NCBI RefSeq assembly: GCF_965662675.1
Contig: NZ_CBFIIK010000009.1
Span: 1 to 46,951 of the forward strand
Source: Roseicyclus sp965662675
GTDB lineage: Bacteria; Pseudomonadota; Alphaproteobacteria; Rhodobacterales; Rhodobacteraceae
Length of the DNA: 46,951 nt
Direction: 5' to 3'
This document shows, piece after piece, positions 9,229 through 17,409 of the stretch. The notes below the pieces were generated by a model that saw only the letters and a list, made by a program, of their open reading frames with translations, was not told the origin of the DNA and searched no databases. The translations under genes were made by a program, and so were the position numbers. Positions within the stretch are counted from its first letter, which is position 1; every line of letters begins with the position of its first letter.

Positions 9229-10439
9229 GTGATGCGCTGCGGTTGAGTGTCGTCGTGGTCAGCGCGGGGCGCCCCCGCGCATTGGATCGCTGTCTGACCG
9301 CAGTTTCGCAGATGCGCACCACGCGGGCCGAGGTCATCGTAGTTGCCGATAGTGATGGGATGGCTGTGGCTCGCCAACATGACTACGGCGCGCGGCTGAC
9401 GCTTTTGGCGCAGGAGGGGGCCAATATCTCTGCTGCGCGCAATATCGGTATTGCGGCGGCGGCAGGTGAGATCGTGGCCTTTATCGACGATGATGCCGTG
9501 CCCGAGCCCGATTGGGCCGAGGCGATGCTTGCCGGTTTCGAAAACCCCGCGATCGCCGCCGCGACCGGGCCCGTCATCGGGCGCAACGGAATCTCATTGC
9601 AGTGGGGGCGGATGGCGGTCGACGTGCAAGGGCAGGATCGTTGGTTGCCCGCCGGGGACCAGATCAGGCCGGACGAGGTGCCGAAACTGCATGGCACGAA
9701 CATGGCGTTTCGCCGGGAAATATTGTCTCGAACAGGCGGATTCGACACGGGTTTCGCATTTTTTCTGGACGAGACGGATCTTGCCTTGCGGCTTGGCAGC
9801 GCTGGTTTTGCAACCGCCTATCTTCCCGGTGCCGTTGTGCATCATGGGTTTGCCGCAAGCGCACGCCGAACCGAGGATCGGGTGCCGCTCGACCTGTTCG
9901 ACATTGGCGCGTCGAGCGCGCTGTTCCTGCGCAAACATGCGCCCGATTCTCTTGCAGCGGGGCTGGCGCGTCTTGAGGCGGACCAGCGGACCCGGTTGTT
10001 GCGGCTGGCGCGACGGCGCAAATTGACCGCGCAGGATATGCGCAAGCTGATGGAAAGCCTGCGCGCCGGTATCGCGGATGGTGGCGCGCGCCAAGGCAGC
10101 GTGTCGATCGTCGCGCCATGTCGGCGATCCTTTCAGCCGTTGCGTGACGCAATGCCGCCGGCCATGGGCTTTACGAATGGTTGGTGGTTTTCCGCGCATC
10201 ACCTTCGCCTTCAGGCCGAAAAACGGATCGCGGATGGGCAACCTACGACAGTCATCTTGCTTGCGCCGACACCGCGTAAACACAGGGTTGAATTCACCCA
10301 AGGTGGTTGGTGGGAACAGCGCGGCGGCCTTTTTGGACCATCCGACAGGGCGGGCGCCCGGATTCAGCCATGGCGGTATCGCGCACGGGTCGCGGCCGAG
10401 GTGGCGCGAATTTTTAGAGAGATGCCTATCGCTTTCTAG
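9225..10439 (+). CDS. Family 2 glycosyltransferase (GT-A fold)
   Basis: Predicted to transfer a sugar from a nucleotide donor in surface-glycan synthesis; donor and acceptor unknown. The 404 residues begin with a GT2 nucleotide-binding strand (LSVVVVSAGRPRALDRCL). They continue with NISAARNIGIAAAAGEIVAF and the metal-binding IDDDAVPEPDW near 87-97, then HGTNMAFRREIL, and the acidic FFLDETDLALRL near 185 that usually holds the catalytic base. The last 150 residues are Arg-rich and unlike a standard GT2 tail. The start is the GTG at 9225 overlapping the kdsB stop; the longer frame upstream runs inside kdsB and is spurious. A 118-base gap follows before galU. Confidence 0.85.
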   Translation: MSDALRLSVVVVSAGRPRALDRCLTAVSQMRTTRAEVIVVADSDGMAVARQHDYGARLTLLAQEGANISAARNIGIAAAAGEIVAFIDDDAVPEPDWAEAMLAGFENPAIAAATGPVIGRNGISLQWGRMAVDVQGQDRWLPAGDQIRPDEVPKLHGTNMAFRREILSRTGGFDTGFAFFLDETDLALRLGSAGFATAYLPGAVVHHGFAASARRTEDRVPLDLFDIGASSALFLRKHAPDSLAAGLARLEADQRTRLLRLARRRKLTAQDMRKLMESLRAGIADGGARQGSVSIVAPCRRSFQPLRDAMPPAMGFTNGWWFSAHHLRLQAEKRIADGQPTTVILLAPTPRKHRVEFTQGGWWEQRGGLFGPSDRAGARIQPWRYRARVAAEVARIFREMPIAF

Positions 10440-10557
10440 CAGAAAGCCTATCGAAAGAATATTTTCATGATTCCCCTTTGCCGGGGATTTCGCCATACTG
10501 CCCGGCAACTTCGCCACGAAAGCGGTGTGCGGGGGCACAATGAGCAGGGGTGAGTGA

Positions 10558-11451
10558 ATGAAAAAGCGTGTGACCAAGGCGATCTTCCCCGTGGCTGGCC
10601 TGGGAACCCGGTTTCTTCCGGCGACAAAGTCGATCCCGAAAGAGATCATGACCTTGGTGGACCGTCCGCTCATTCAATATGCCATCGATGAGGCGCGCGC
10701 CGCCGGGATCAAGGACTTCATCTTCGTCACCAGCAGGGGCAAATCCGCGCTCGAGGATTATTTCGACAACGCGCCCGAGCTGGAAAACCAGCTGCGTAAA
10801 AAGGGCAAAACCGACCTGCTCGAGGCACTCAAGACCACCAATATGGAATCGGGCGCCATCGCCTATATTCGCCAGCATCGTGCGATGGGGCTGGGCCATG
10901 CGGTCTGGTGCGCGCGGCGACTGTTGGGCAATGAGCCCTTCGCCGTGATCTTGCCCGACGATGTCATCGCGGCCGAGACGCCCTGTCTGCAGCAGATGGT
11001 CGAAGCGCACGCCGAGATCGGCGGTAACATGGTCGCCGCGATGGAGGTGCCTGCGAGTAAAACCTCGGCCTATGGTGTGCTTGATATCAAGGAAGACATG
11101 GGCTCGGTCGTGTCGGTCAAGGGCATGGTCGAAAAGCCCGCACAAGGTACCGCGCCATCGAACTTGGCGGTGATCGGGCGCTATATCCTGACCCCCGCGA
11201 TCATGGACAATCTCAACAAGATCAAGACCGGCGCGGGCGGCGAGGTGCAATTGACCGATGCGATCGCGCAGGAAATCGCCAATTCGGGCAATGTCTACGG
11301 TTTCCGTTTTCGCGGCCAGCGTTTCGACTGCGGCTCAAAGGCCGGCTTTTTGCAGGCGACCGTCGCCTTTGCCCTGGGCCGTGACGACTTGCGCGACGAG
11401 TTCTCCCAATATCTGGGGGATCTGATGGCCGCGCGTAACGCAGCGGAATAG
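10558..11451 (+). CDS. galU: UTP-glucose-1-phosphate uridylyltransferase
   Basis: Makes UDP-glucose from UTP and glucose 1-phosphate, the donor for exopolysaccharide, LPS core and other glycans. The 297 residues are the usual GalU length. Clear motifs are PVAGLGTRFLPATKSIPKEI at 11-30, DRPLIQYAIDEA near 36-47, the RQHRAMGLGHAVWCA segment near 102-116, LPDDVI near 131, MVEKPAQG near 192 and the closing FDCGSKAGFL region. A ribosome site (AGGGGTGAG) precedes the ATG. It leads a same-strand run of five genes with gaps of 3 to 16 bases and one overlap (galU, GT4, GT2, GT14, sulfotransferase), so it likely supplies UDP-glucose to that pathway. Confidence 0.97.
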   Translation: MKKRVTKAIFPVAGLGTRFLPATKSIPKEIMTLVDRPLIQYAIDEARAAGIKDFIFVTSRGKSALEDYFDNAPELENQLRKKGKTDLLEALKTTNMESGAIAYIRQHRAMGLGHAVWCARRLLGNEPFAVILPDDVIAAETPCLQQMVEAHAEIGGNMVAAMEVPASKTSAYGVLDIKEDMGSVVSVKGMVEKPAQGTAPSNLAVIGRYILTPAIMDNLNKIKTGAGGEVQLTDAIAQEIANSGNVYGFRFRGQRFDCGSKAGFLQATVAFALGRDDLRDEFSQYLGDLMAARNAAE

Positions 11452-11467
11452 GCATGGGGCCGCCGTA

Positions 11468-12694
11468 ATGGCCGGTCTTTCGCAAGCGGGCTTGATCTGG
11501 CTGGATGTGACGCGGCTTGTCACCCGCGCCGGGCGGGGCGTGTTGACGGGCATCGATCGTGTCGAGATGGCCTATCTTGAGCATCTTCTGGCCTTTCCGG
11601 CGACCCATACAAGTTTCTTGCTGCGCTCGACACGCGGATACCTGTTGCTGGATCAAAATGGCGGGGCGGTTTTGCGTGACATCCTTACTGGGCGTCGCGC
11701 GCTTGGTCCGGCTGACCGCCTGTCGCGGCTGATCGGAAAAGGGACTGATCCGCGTCACAGGGTCGAAGCAAGCCTAAGGGCCCATGCAATCGCCCGCTGT
11801 CTGCGCGGCGGGCTTGGCCGCATGATCGGGCGGGCGGCCAAGGGGCCGGGCTGGTATCTCAATATCGGTCATACAGGCTTGAGTGCTGCGCGGCTTGGGG
11901 CCTTTGCGGCCCGACCTGATATGCGTGTAGCCGTTCTGGTCCATGACCTGATCCCGATCATACACCCCGATCTGGTCGCGCCCGGCATGCCCGCCCGCTT
12001 CGCCGCCCGGCTGAAGGCTGTGCGCGCACATGCCGATCTGGTCATTTGCAATTCGAAGGCGACGGCGGACGATCTGGCGCGGCATTGGTCGGGCGGGGAC
12101 GGCCCGCCCCGGATCGTGGCGCATTTGGGCGTCGATGCGATGCCGCGTGACGATACCGCCCGCGATCCGCGTCATGTGGTGATGCTCGGCACGATCGAGC
12201 CGCGCAAGAACCATGCCTTGATGCTTGATACATGGGAGGTGCTGGCCCGCGCGGTGTCACCCGAGATCCTGCCACAGCTGCATATCATCGGGCCGACCGG
12301 CTGGCAGGTCACGGCGCTGATGGATCGGATCGCGCATCACCCGCTTTTGGGAAAGGCGATCCACCTGCATGGCCCACTGCCCGAGGAAGCGGTTCGCAAC
12401 CATCTGGCGCGCGCCGGTGCTTTGGTCTTTCCGTCCCTGGCCGAAGGCTATGGCTACCCACCGCTCGAGGCGGCATTGGCCGGATCATTGCCGATTTGCA
12501 GCGATCTGCCCGTATTTCGCGAAACCTTAGGCAACAGCGCAGTTTACGTCCCGCACAAGGATGCCTATTCTTGGGCGGAAACGATTAAGAAACTTCTTTT
12601 GGTTAGTGACGAGTTGCCATCCCTTCCCCCGCCCAAAGCTCCGGGATGGGATGCGCATTTTGAGACGGTGGGCGCGCTTCTCGCTCACCCGTGA
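11468..12694 (+). CDS. Family 4 glycosyltransferase (GT-B fold)
   Basis: A 408-residue retaining-type glycosyltransferase. The N-terminal acceptor domain includes GIDRVEMAYLEHLL near 28 and VLVHDLIPIIHPDL near 156. The C-terminal donor domain includes MLGTIEPRKNHALMLDTW near 238-255, HLHGPLPEE near 298 and the E-x7-E signature EGYGYPPLE near 324. GT4 enzymes commonly use GDP-mannose, UDP-glucose or related donors; the exact donor cannot be told. It starts 16 bases after galU and is followed 15 bases later by the next glycosyltransferase, so it is part of the same operon. The opening residues (LIWLDVTRLVTRAGRG) resemble mannosyltransferase-like proteins that often occur in roseobacter polysaccharide clusters. 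Confidence 0.86.
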   Translation: MAGLSQAGLIWLDVTRLVTRAGRGVLTGIDRVEMAYLEHLLAFPATHTSFLLRSTRGYLLLDQNGGAVLRDILTGRRALGPADRLSRLIGKGTDPRHRVEASLRAHAIARCLRGGLGRMIGRAAKGPGWYLNIGHTGLSAARLGAFAARPDMRVAVLVHDLIPIIHPDLVAPGMPARFAARLKAVRAHADLVICNSKATADDLARHWSGGDGPPRIVAHLGVDAMPRDDTARDPRHVVMLGTIEPRKNHALMLDTWEVLARAVSPEILPQLHIIGPTGWQVTALMDRIAHHPLLGKAIHLHGPLPEEAVRNHLARAGALVFPSLAEGYGYPPLEAALAGSLPICSDLPVFRETLGNSAVYVPHKDAYSWAETIKKLLLVSDELPSLPPPKAPGWDAHFETVGALLAHP

Positions 12695-12709
12695 GCGGAA
12701 GGGCCGAGC

Positions 12710-13720
12710 ATGAAGGCGATCAATCGGTATTCATTGCGCTTGCAGCGCAAGAAATACCTCGTTCGCGCTTGGCGAAAAAGCCGGGCGTTGCGGGTCGTCT
12801 CAGATCGGACCAATGTGATCGGTCCGCAAGATGTGCTTTGTTTCTGCACGCTGCGAAACGAAAAAGCGCGGCTGAAGTATTTCCTGAACTACTATCGCGA
12901 TCGGGGCATTTCACATTTCCTCTTCGTCGATAACGACAGCAATGATGGCAGCCGGGAGTATCTTGCCGAACAAGCCGATTGTTCCGTTTGGACCACGCCC
13001 GAAAGCTACAAGCGCGCACGTTTCGGCATGGATTGGATCAACCGGTTGCTTCGGCTTTATGGCCATAAGCATTGGTGCCTTGTGGTCGATCCGGATGAGT
13101 TTCTGGTCTACCCGTTCAGCGATACCCGTCCGATACCTGCGCTGACCGATTGGCTTGATGCATCGTCGATCAAAAGCTTCGGCGCGATGATCCTCGACAT
13201 GTATCCCAAAGGTGCGATCAGCGCACAGCCCTATGCCGAGGGTAGTGACCCTTTCCAGATCGCTTGTTGGTTCGATCCGGGCAACTACGTCATCCAACGC
13301 AACTGGCAATACGGCAATCTCTGGATTCAAGGCGGGCCGCGCGCGCGCGCCTTTTTCACCGAAACACCTGCCAAGGCCCCCGCATTGAACAAGATCCCGC
13401 TGGTCAAGTGGCACAAGAGCTATGCCTATGCCAGTTCGACACATATGTTGCTGCCGCGTGGCCTGAACCTTGTCTATGACGAATGGGGCGGCGAAAAGAC
13501 CTCGGGTGTTTTGCTGCATGCGAAATTTCTCGATACCTTCAGCGCAAAGGCCACCGAAGAGCTTGAGCGCCGACAGCACTACGCCGCCTCGGCCGAGTAC
13601 AAGGCCTATCATGCCGGGCTGAACCAGCACCCAGATTTCTGGACCAAATGGTCCGAGCGTTACATCAACTGGCGCCAGCTTGAGATCCTCGGTCTGATGT
13701 CCAAGGGTAATTGGGCATGA
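12710..13720 (+). CDS. Family 2-like glycosyltransferase (Glyco_tranf_2_4 type)
   Basis: A 336-residue protein. A GT-A-like core begins CFCTLRNEKARLKYFLNYYR near 44-63, followed by FLFVDNDSNDGSREYL near 69-84, then VVDPDEFLVYP near 123-133, where the D-x-D-E would hold the metal. A conserved His region (WHKSYAYASSTHMLLP) comes later. This is the pattern of the Glyco_tranf_2_4 family, related to GT92-like enzymes. The first 40 residues are basic. GGAAGGG precedes the ATG at a normal distance, and the stop overlaps the next gene (ATGA). Its sugar specificity is unknown; the operon suggests a role in assembling the same glycan as its neighbours. Confidence 0.82.
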   Translation: MKAINRYSLRLQRKKYLVRAWRKSRALRVVSDRTNVIGPQDVLCFCTLRNEKARLKYFLNYYRDRGISHFLFVDNDSNDGSREYLAEQADCSVWTTPESYKRARFGMDWINRLLRLYGHKHWCLVVDPDEFLVYPFSDTRPIPALTDWLDASSIKSFGAMILDMYPKGAISAQPYAEGSDPFQIACWFDPGNYVIQRNWQYGNLWIQGGPRARAFFTETPAKAPALNKIPLVKWHKSYAYASSTHMLLPRGLNLVYDEWGGEKTSGVLLHAKFLDTFSAKATEELERRQHYAASAEYKAYHAGLNQHPDFWTKWSERYINWRQLEILGLMSKGNWA

Positions 13721-15417
13721 GCGCGCTGGGTTTCGTCATGTTGTGCCACACCGCGCTGCACCGCGCGGCACAGGTGGCACGCCATTGGGCGGAACGCGAT
13801 TGCCCCGTGGTCATCCATGTCGATCGCCGCGTCAAACGCGCCCGCTACGAGGATTTTCGCCGCGAATTGGCCGATCTTGAGAATGTGCGCTTTTCCAAGC
13901 GCCTGCGCTGCGAATGGGGAACCTGGTCGTTGGTGCAGGCCTCGCAATCGGCGGCCGAGTTGTTGTTGGCGGAATTTCCGGGTGTGCGACATGTCTATCT
14001 GGCGTCGGGCTCATGCCTGCCGCTGCGACCGGTGGACGAGTTGCAGGCCTATCTTGCCGCGCGTCCCATGACCGACTTCATCGAAAGCGTGACCATCCGC
14101 GATGTCGATTGGACGGTCGGCGGCCTGAATGATGAACGCTTCAAGCTGCGTTTTCCTTTCTCATGGAAACGCCATCGCTTCTTGTTTGACACCTATGTCG
14201 ATCTGCAACGCCGGGTCGGTTATCGGCGCCAAATGCCGGAAGGTGTCATGCCGCATCTGGGTAGCCAATGGTGGTGTCTGACCCGCCAGACCCTGACCGC
14301 CATCTTGCAAGATCCAAGACGGCGCGAGCTGGAGCGTTTCTTCAGCCTCGTCTGGATTCCGGATGAAAGCTACTATCAGACCTTGGTGCGCAACTATGCC
14401 CGCACGATCGAAAGCCGGTCGCTGACGCTGTCCAAGTTCGATTTTCAGGGCAAGCCGCATGTCTTTTACGACGATCACCTTCATCTGTTGCGTAGGTCGG
14501 ATTGCTTTGTGGCGCGCAAGATTTGGCCCAAGGCCAACCGGCTCTACAACACCTTCCTGACCGATGACGCCACGATCAGCCGCATGGCCGAACCGGCACC
14601 GGGCAAGATTGACCGGGTTTTCTCGCGCGCGTTGGAGCGCCGAACGCGTGGTCGGCCCGGCCTATACATGCATAGCCGCTTTCCCAACCCGGATTGGGAG
14701 AATGGCAAGACGGCCGCGCCTTATTCGGTGTTTCACGGCTTTAACGATCTTTTCCTCGATTTCGAGGGGTGGCTGTCGCGCCGCTTGGGAACGGTGGTCC
14801 ATGGTAATATCTTCGATCCGCGCCGCGCTCGTTTCGCGGGTGATGCGCCGACCTATGCCGGGGGTTTGTCGTCCAGCGCGACGATGCGCGACTATAACCC
14901 CGAGCATTTCCTGACCAGCATGATCTGGAACACCCGTGGCGAACGGCAGACATTCATGTTCGGGCCACGCGATAGCCAAAAGGTCGGCGCTTTCCTGGCG
15001 TCCGACAGTAACGCGCAGATCTCGGTCATCACGGGTGCTTGGGCGGTGCGGCTTTATCTCTCGAACCGCAACTTCGCCGATATCCGGCAAGAGGCGGCGC
15101 TTTTGCAACGGCGCGAGGTAGAGTTCGTCAACACGCTGCGCCATGTGAAATCGCGCGCCGATATCCGAATCTGGACGTTGGCGGAATTCATCGAAGAGCC
15201 GATGGAGAACCTGCAAAGCATTCTTGATGCGATCGAGGGTTCCAATGCGCTCCGACTGACCGAAGCGCCGCGAATGGCCGATCTGTCGGGTTTCGCGGCC
15301 TTCCTGCAATCGCTCAAGAACCAAGGGATGAACCCGATGACCGTGGGCGATTTCCCGCAAGAGGGGCATGCCCATCGCCCGCCCGCCGACCGCAACCGCC
15401 CCTATCTGGTGAACTGA
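13717..15417 (+). CDS. Core-2/I-branching type (GT14) glycosyltransferase with extra C-terminal domain
   Basis: The first half (residues 1 to about 260) resembles bacterial members of the core-2/I-branching beta-1,6-N-acetylglucosaminyltransferase family. Visible pieces are FVMLCHTALHRAAQVARHW, VVIHVDRR, WGTWSLVQASQSA near 68, YLASGSCLPLRP near 94, LGSQWWCLTRQTL near 184 and WIPDESYYQTL near 212. The second half (about 270-566) is a separate domain with YMHSRFPNPDWENGK, SVFHGFNDLFLDFEGWL and FMFGPRDSQKVGAF; I recall it as a roseobacter-type domain of unknown function (DUF5927 or DUF5928) but cannot confirm. Start ATG 13717 overlaps the previous stop. At 566 residues it is far longer than a plain GT14. 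Confidence 0.82.
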   Translation: MSALGFVMLCHTALHRAAQVARHWAERDCPVVIHVDRRVKRARYEDFRRELADLENVRFSKRLRCEWGTWSLVQASQSAAELLLAEFPGVRHVYLASGSCLPLRPVDELQAYLAARPMTDFIESVTIRDVDWTVGGLNDERFKLRFPFSWKRHRFLFDTYVDLQRRVGYRRQMPEGVMPHLGSQWWCLTRQTLTAILQDPRRRELERFFSLVWIPDESYYQTLVRNYARTIESRSLTLSKFDFQGKPHVFYDDHLHLLRRSDCFVARKIWPKANRLYNTFLTDDATISRMAEPAPGKIDRVFSRALERRTRGRPGLYMHSRFPNPDWENGKTAAPYSVFHGFNDLFLDFEGWLSRRLGTVVHGNIFDPRRARFAGDAPTYAGGLSSSATMRDYNPEHFLTSMIWNTRGERQTFMFGPRDSQKVGAFLASDSNAQISVITGAWAVRLYLSNRNFADIRQEAALLQRREVEFVNTLRHVKSRADIRIWTLAEFIEEPMENLQSILDAIEGSNALRLTEAPRMADLSGFAAFLQSLKNQGMNPMTVGDFPQEGHAHRPPADRNRPYLVN

Positions 15418-15420
15418 TCC

Positions 15421-16857
15421 ATGGCCGCACGCCGTTTCGACGCCTTCGTTCTTTTTGCCGAGATGCGGACGGGCTCCAATTATCTCGAGGAAAGCCTCAA
15501 CGCGCTGCCGGATGTGATCTGCCACGGCGAGGTGTATAATCCGACCTTTCTGGGACATCACAACCGCTTTGAATTGTTCGGCTTCGACATGGACCGCCGC
15601 GAGGCCGACCCCGTCGGCCTTTTGGATGCGCTGATCACGCAGACCGAGGGTTTGCCGGGGTTTCGCCTGTTTCACGATCATGATGACCGCGTGGTCGAAC
15701 GTGTCTTGCCCGACCCCCGGATCGCCAAGATCATCCTAACGCGGAACCCGCTCGACAGCTATGTCAGCCGCAAGATCGCAAGCGCCACGGGCCAGTGGCG
15801 GCTGACGGATGCGCGGCACCTCAAGACGGCGCGGATTCATTTCGATTTGGCCGAATTCAACGAGCTGATGGATCAGCTCATGGGGTTTCAACGCCATTTG
15901 CGGCGCGGCTTGCAGGTGTCTGGCCAGGCGGCATTCCATATCCGCTACGAAGATATCAACGATCCGGAGATATTGAATGGGCTTGCCGCCTTCCTTGGCT
16001 CAACAGGGCGGGTCGAGGGGACATCGACCAAGCTCAAGAAACAGAACCCCGAAGACCTCTCGCAAAAGGTAGAGAATTACGAGGAGATGCTTGCTGGTCT
16101 GCGTGATCTTGACCGTTTCGGCCTATCGGTGACGCAGGAATATGAGCCGCCCCGCCCGGCGGGTGTGCCGGGTTTTGTCGCTCACCCTGAGGTGGGATTG
16201 CTGTTCCTGCCCCTCAAGGGTGCGCCGGAACAAGCGGTTTTGGATTGGATGGGCGAGATCGGCGGCGTGGGGCGCGACGCGCTTGTGCGCAAAATGAGCC
16301 AGAAAGACTTGCGCCAATGGATGAAGGATCACCCCGGCTATCGCAGTTTCAGCGTGCTACGTCACCCGGTGGCGCGCGCCTATAACAGTTTTTGCCGGTT
16401 CATCTTGCCCAATGACCGCCCCGTCTATGAAGAGCCGCGCAAGGTCATGCGCCAGCGCTACAAGCTTCCCCTACCCCCTCAGATGCCCGGCACAGATTGG
16501 ACCGAAGAGATGCAAAAGGCAGCGTTTCTCGGCTTTTTGGAGTTTCTCAAGCCCAACCTTGCCGGACAGACCAGTATTCGCGTCGATACCGCTTGGGCCA
16601 CGCAATCGGCCATTCTGCAAGGTATGGCCAATGTCACCTTGCCCCATACCCTGATCCGCGAGGAAGAGATGCAAGCGGCCCTGCCTGATCTTGCCCGCGC
16701 CGTGGGCCTGACAGCCCCACCCACGCCCAAGGCCGAGAGTATTCCGACCCAGATCGCGCTTGATACCATCTACGATGGCAAGCTCGAGAAAGCGACGATC
16801 GATGCCTATCGGCGCGATTACCTGAACCTTGGGTTTCAGCGCTGGAACAACCGCTGA
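15421..16857 (+). CDS. Two-domain sulfotransferase (NodH-like)
   Basis: Predicted to move sulfate from PAPS to a carbohydrate. The 478 residues contain two sulfotransferase-like halves. The first has a 5'-phosphosulfate loop, RTGSNYLEESL at 16-26, and the 3'-phosphate signature RNPLDSYVS at 108-116. The second has RHPVARAYNSF at 314-324, again the Arg-Pro...Ser pattern, but its 5' loop is degenerate (LPLKGAPEQAV near 264-273). The N-terminal half is therefore the likelier catalytic unit. Last gene of the galU run, three bases after the GT14 stop and 13 bases from convergent ptsN. With cysQ nearby, it points to a sulfated surface glycan. Such proteins are often labelled nodulation protein NodH, which is misleading here. 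Confidence 0.82.
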   Translation: MAARRFDAFVLFAEMRTGSNYLEESLNALPDVICHGEVYNPTFLGHHNRFELFGFDMDRREADPVGLLDALITQTEGLPGFRLFHDHDDRVVERVLPDPRIAKIILTRNPLDSYVSRKIASATGQWRLTDARHLKTARIHFDLAEFNELMDQLMGFQRHLRRGLQVSGQAAFHIRYEDINDPEILNGLAAFLGSTGRVEGTSTKLKKQNPEDLSQKVENYEEMLAGLRDLDRFGLSVTQEYEPPRPAGVPGFVAHPEVGLLFLPLKGAPEQAVLDWMGEIGGVGRDALVRKMSQKDLRQWMKDHPGYRSFSVLRHPVARAYNSFCRFILPNDRPVYEEPRKVMRQRYKLPLPPQMPGTDWTEEMQKAAFLGFLEFLKPNLAGQTSIRVDTAWATQSAILQGMANVTLPHTLIREEEMQAALPDLARAVGLTAPPTPKAESIPTQIALDTIYDGKLEKATIDAYRRDYLNLGFQRWNNR

Positions 16858-16870
16858 CGCCCCGTTTTCC

Positions 16871-17335
16871 TCAGGCCGCTTTCGATGTCGCGTATTCGGT
16901 CAGCAGCGTATGCAATGTTGCCGCGTCGTTGTTCGCCCGCAGCTTTGCCCGTAGTCCCGCATCGCGCAATGTGCGCGACACAAGCGCCAATGCCTTGAGG
17001 TGATCGACACCGGTATCAGCAGGTGCAAAAAGGGCAAAGACCAGATCGACGGGGTGTTTATCGGCCGCGTCGAAATCGACCGGCTTTTCCAAGCGGAAAA
17101 AGGCACCATGCACCTCGGTCAAGTCGGGCAGCCGCGCATGCGGGAGTGCCACGCCATGCCCGACCCCGGTCGGCCCAAGACTTTCGCGCTCTTGCAGGGC
17201 GTCGAATATCTGGCCCTCGGGCAGTTCGATCAGGTCATGCGCCAAGGCAGCGATTGACTGCATCAGGCGTTTCTTACTCGTGACGTCGGTCAACACTCTG
17301 ACGGCGCGCGGCTTCAAAAGCGACGACAAGTCCAT
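16871..17335 (-). CDS. ptsN: PTS IIA-like nitrogen-regulatory protein PtsN (EIIA-Ntr)
   Basis: Phosphoryl acceptor at the end of the nitrogen PTS relay (PtsP-PtsO-PtsN), which adjusts potassium uptake, nitrogen and stress regulation. The 154 residues fit the family. The phosphorylated His is at 66 in GHGVALPHARL, and the flanking RESLGPTGVG and VDLVFALFAPAD segments are typical of the EIIA-fructose fold. It lies downstream of hpf, the standard alphaproteobacterial order. The 74-base gap to hpf contains two perfect hairpins, and the ribosome site GGGG lies just after the second. The stop is 13 bases from the convergent sulfotransferase stop. Confidence 0.95.
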   Translation of the reverse strand: MDLSSLLKPRAVRVLTDVTSKKRLMQSIAALAHDLIELPEGQIFDALQERESLGPTGVGHGVALPHARLPDLTEVHGAFFRLEKPVDFDAADKHPVDLVFALFAPADTGVDHLKALALVSRTLRDAGLRAKLRANNDAATLHTLLTEYATSKAA

Positions 17336-17350
17336 TTCATACCCCGTAAC

Positions 17351-17403
17351 GATCCGGAACCCGGATCTGTTTCGCGCACCGCACCGTTATTGTGCGGTGC
17401 GCG
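17351..17403 (-). promoter_or_regulatory. Two tandem hairpins between hpf and ptsN
   Basis: CGCGCACCGCAC (17373-17384) pairs perfectly with GTGCGGTGCGCG (17392-17403) over 12 bases with a 7-base loop. GATCCGG (17351-17357) pairs with CCGGATC (17361-17367) with a 3-base loop. On the transcribed minus strand the long hairpin comes first and the short one ends about 15 bases before the ptsN ATG. Neither is followed by a T-run, so they are not classic terminators. They may stabilise or attenuate the transcript or affect access to the ptsN ribosome site. Confidence 0.6.
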
Positions 17404-17409
17404 TATTCG

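Noticed and set aside
10440..10557. Promoter or terminator in the gap before galU
   Set aside because: Only a weak TCCCC/GGGGA stem and no convincing hexamer pair; a galU promoter is likely but I cannot locate it.
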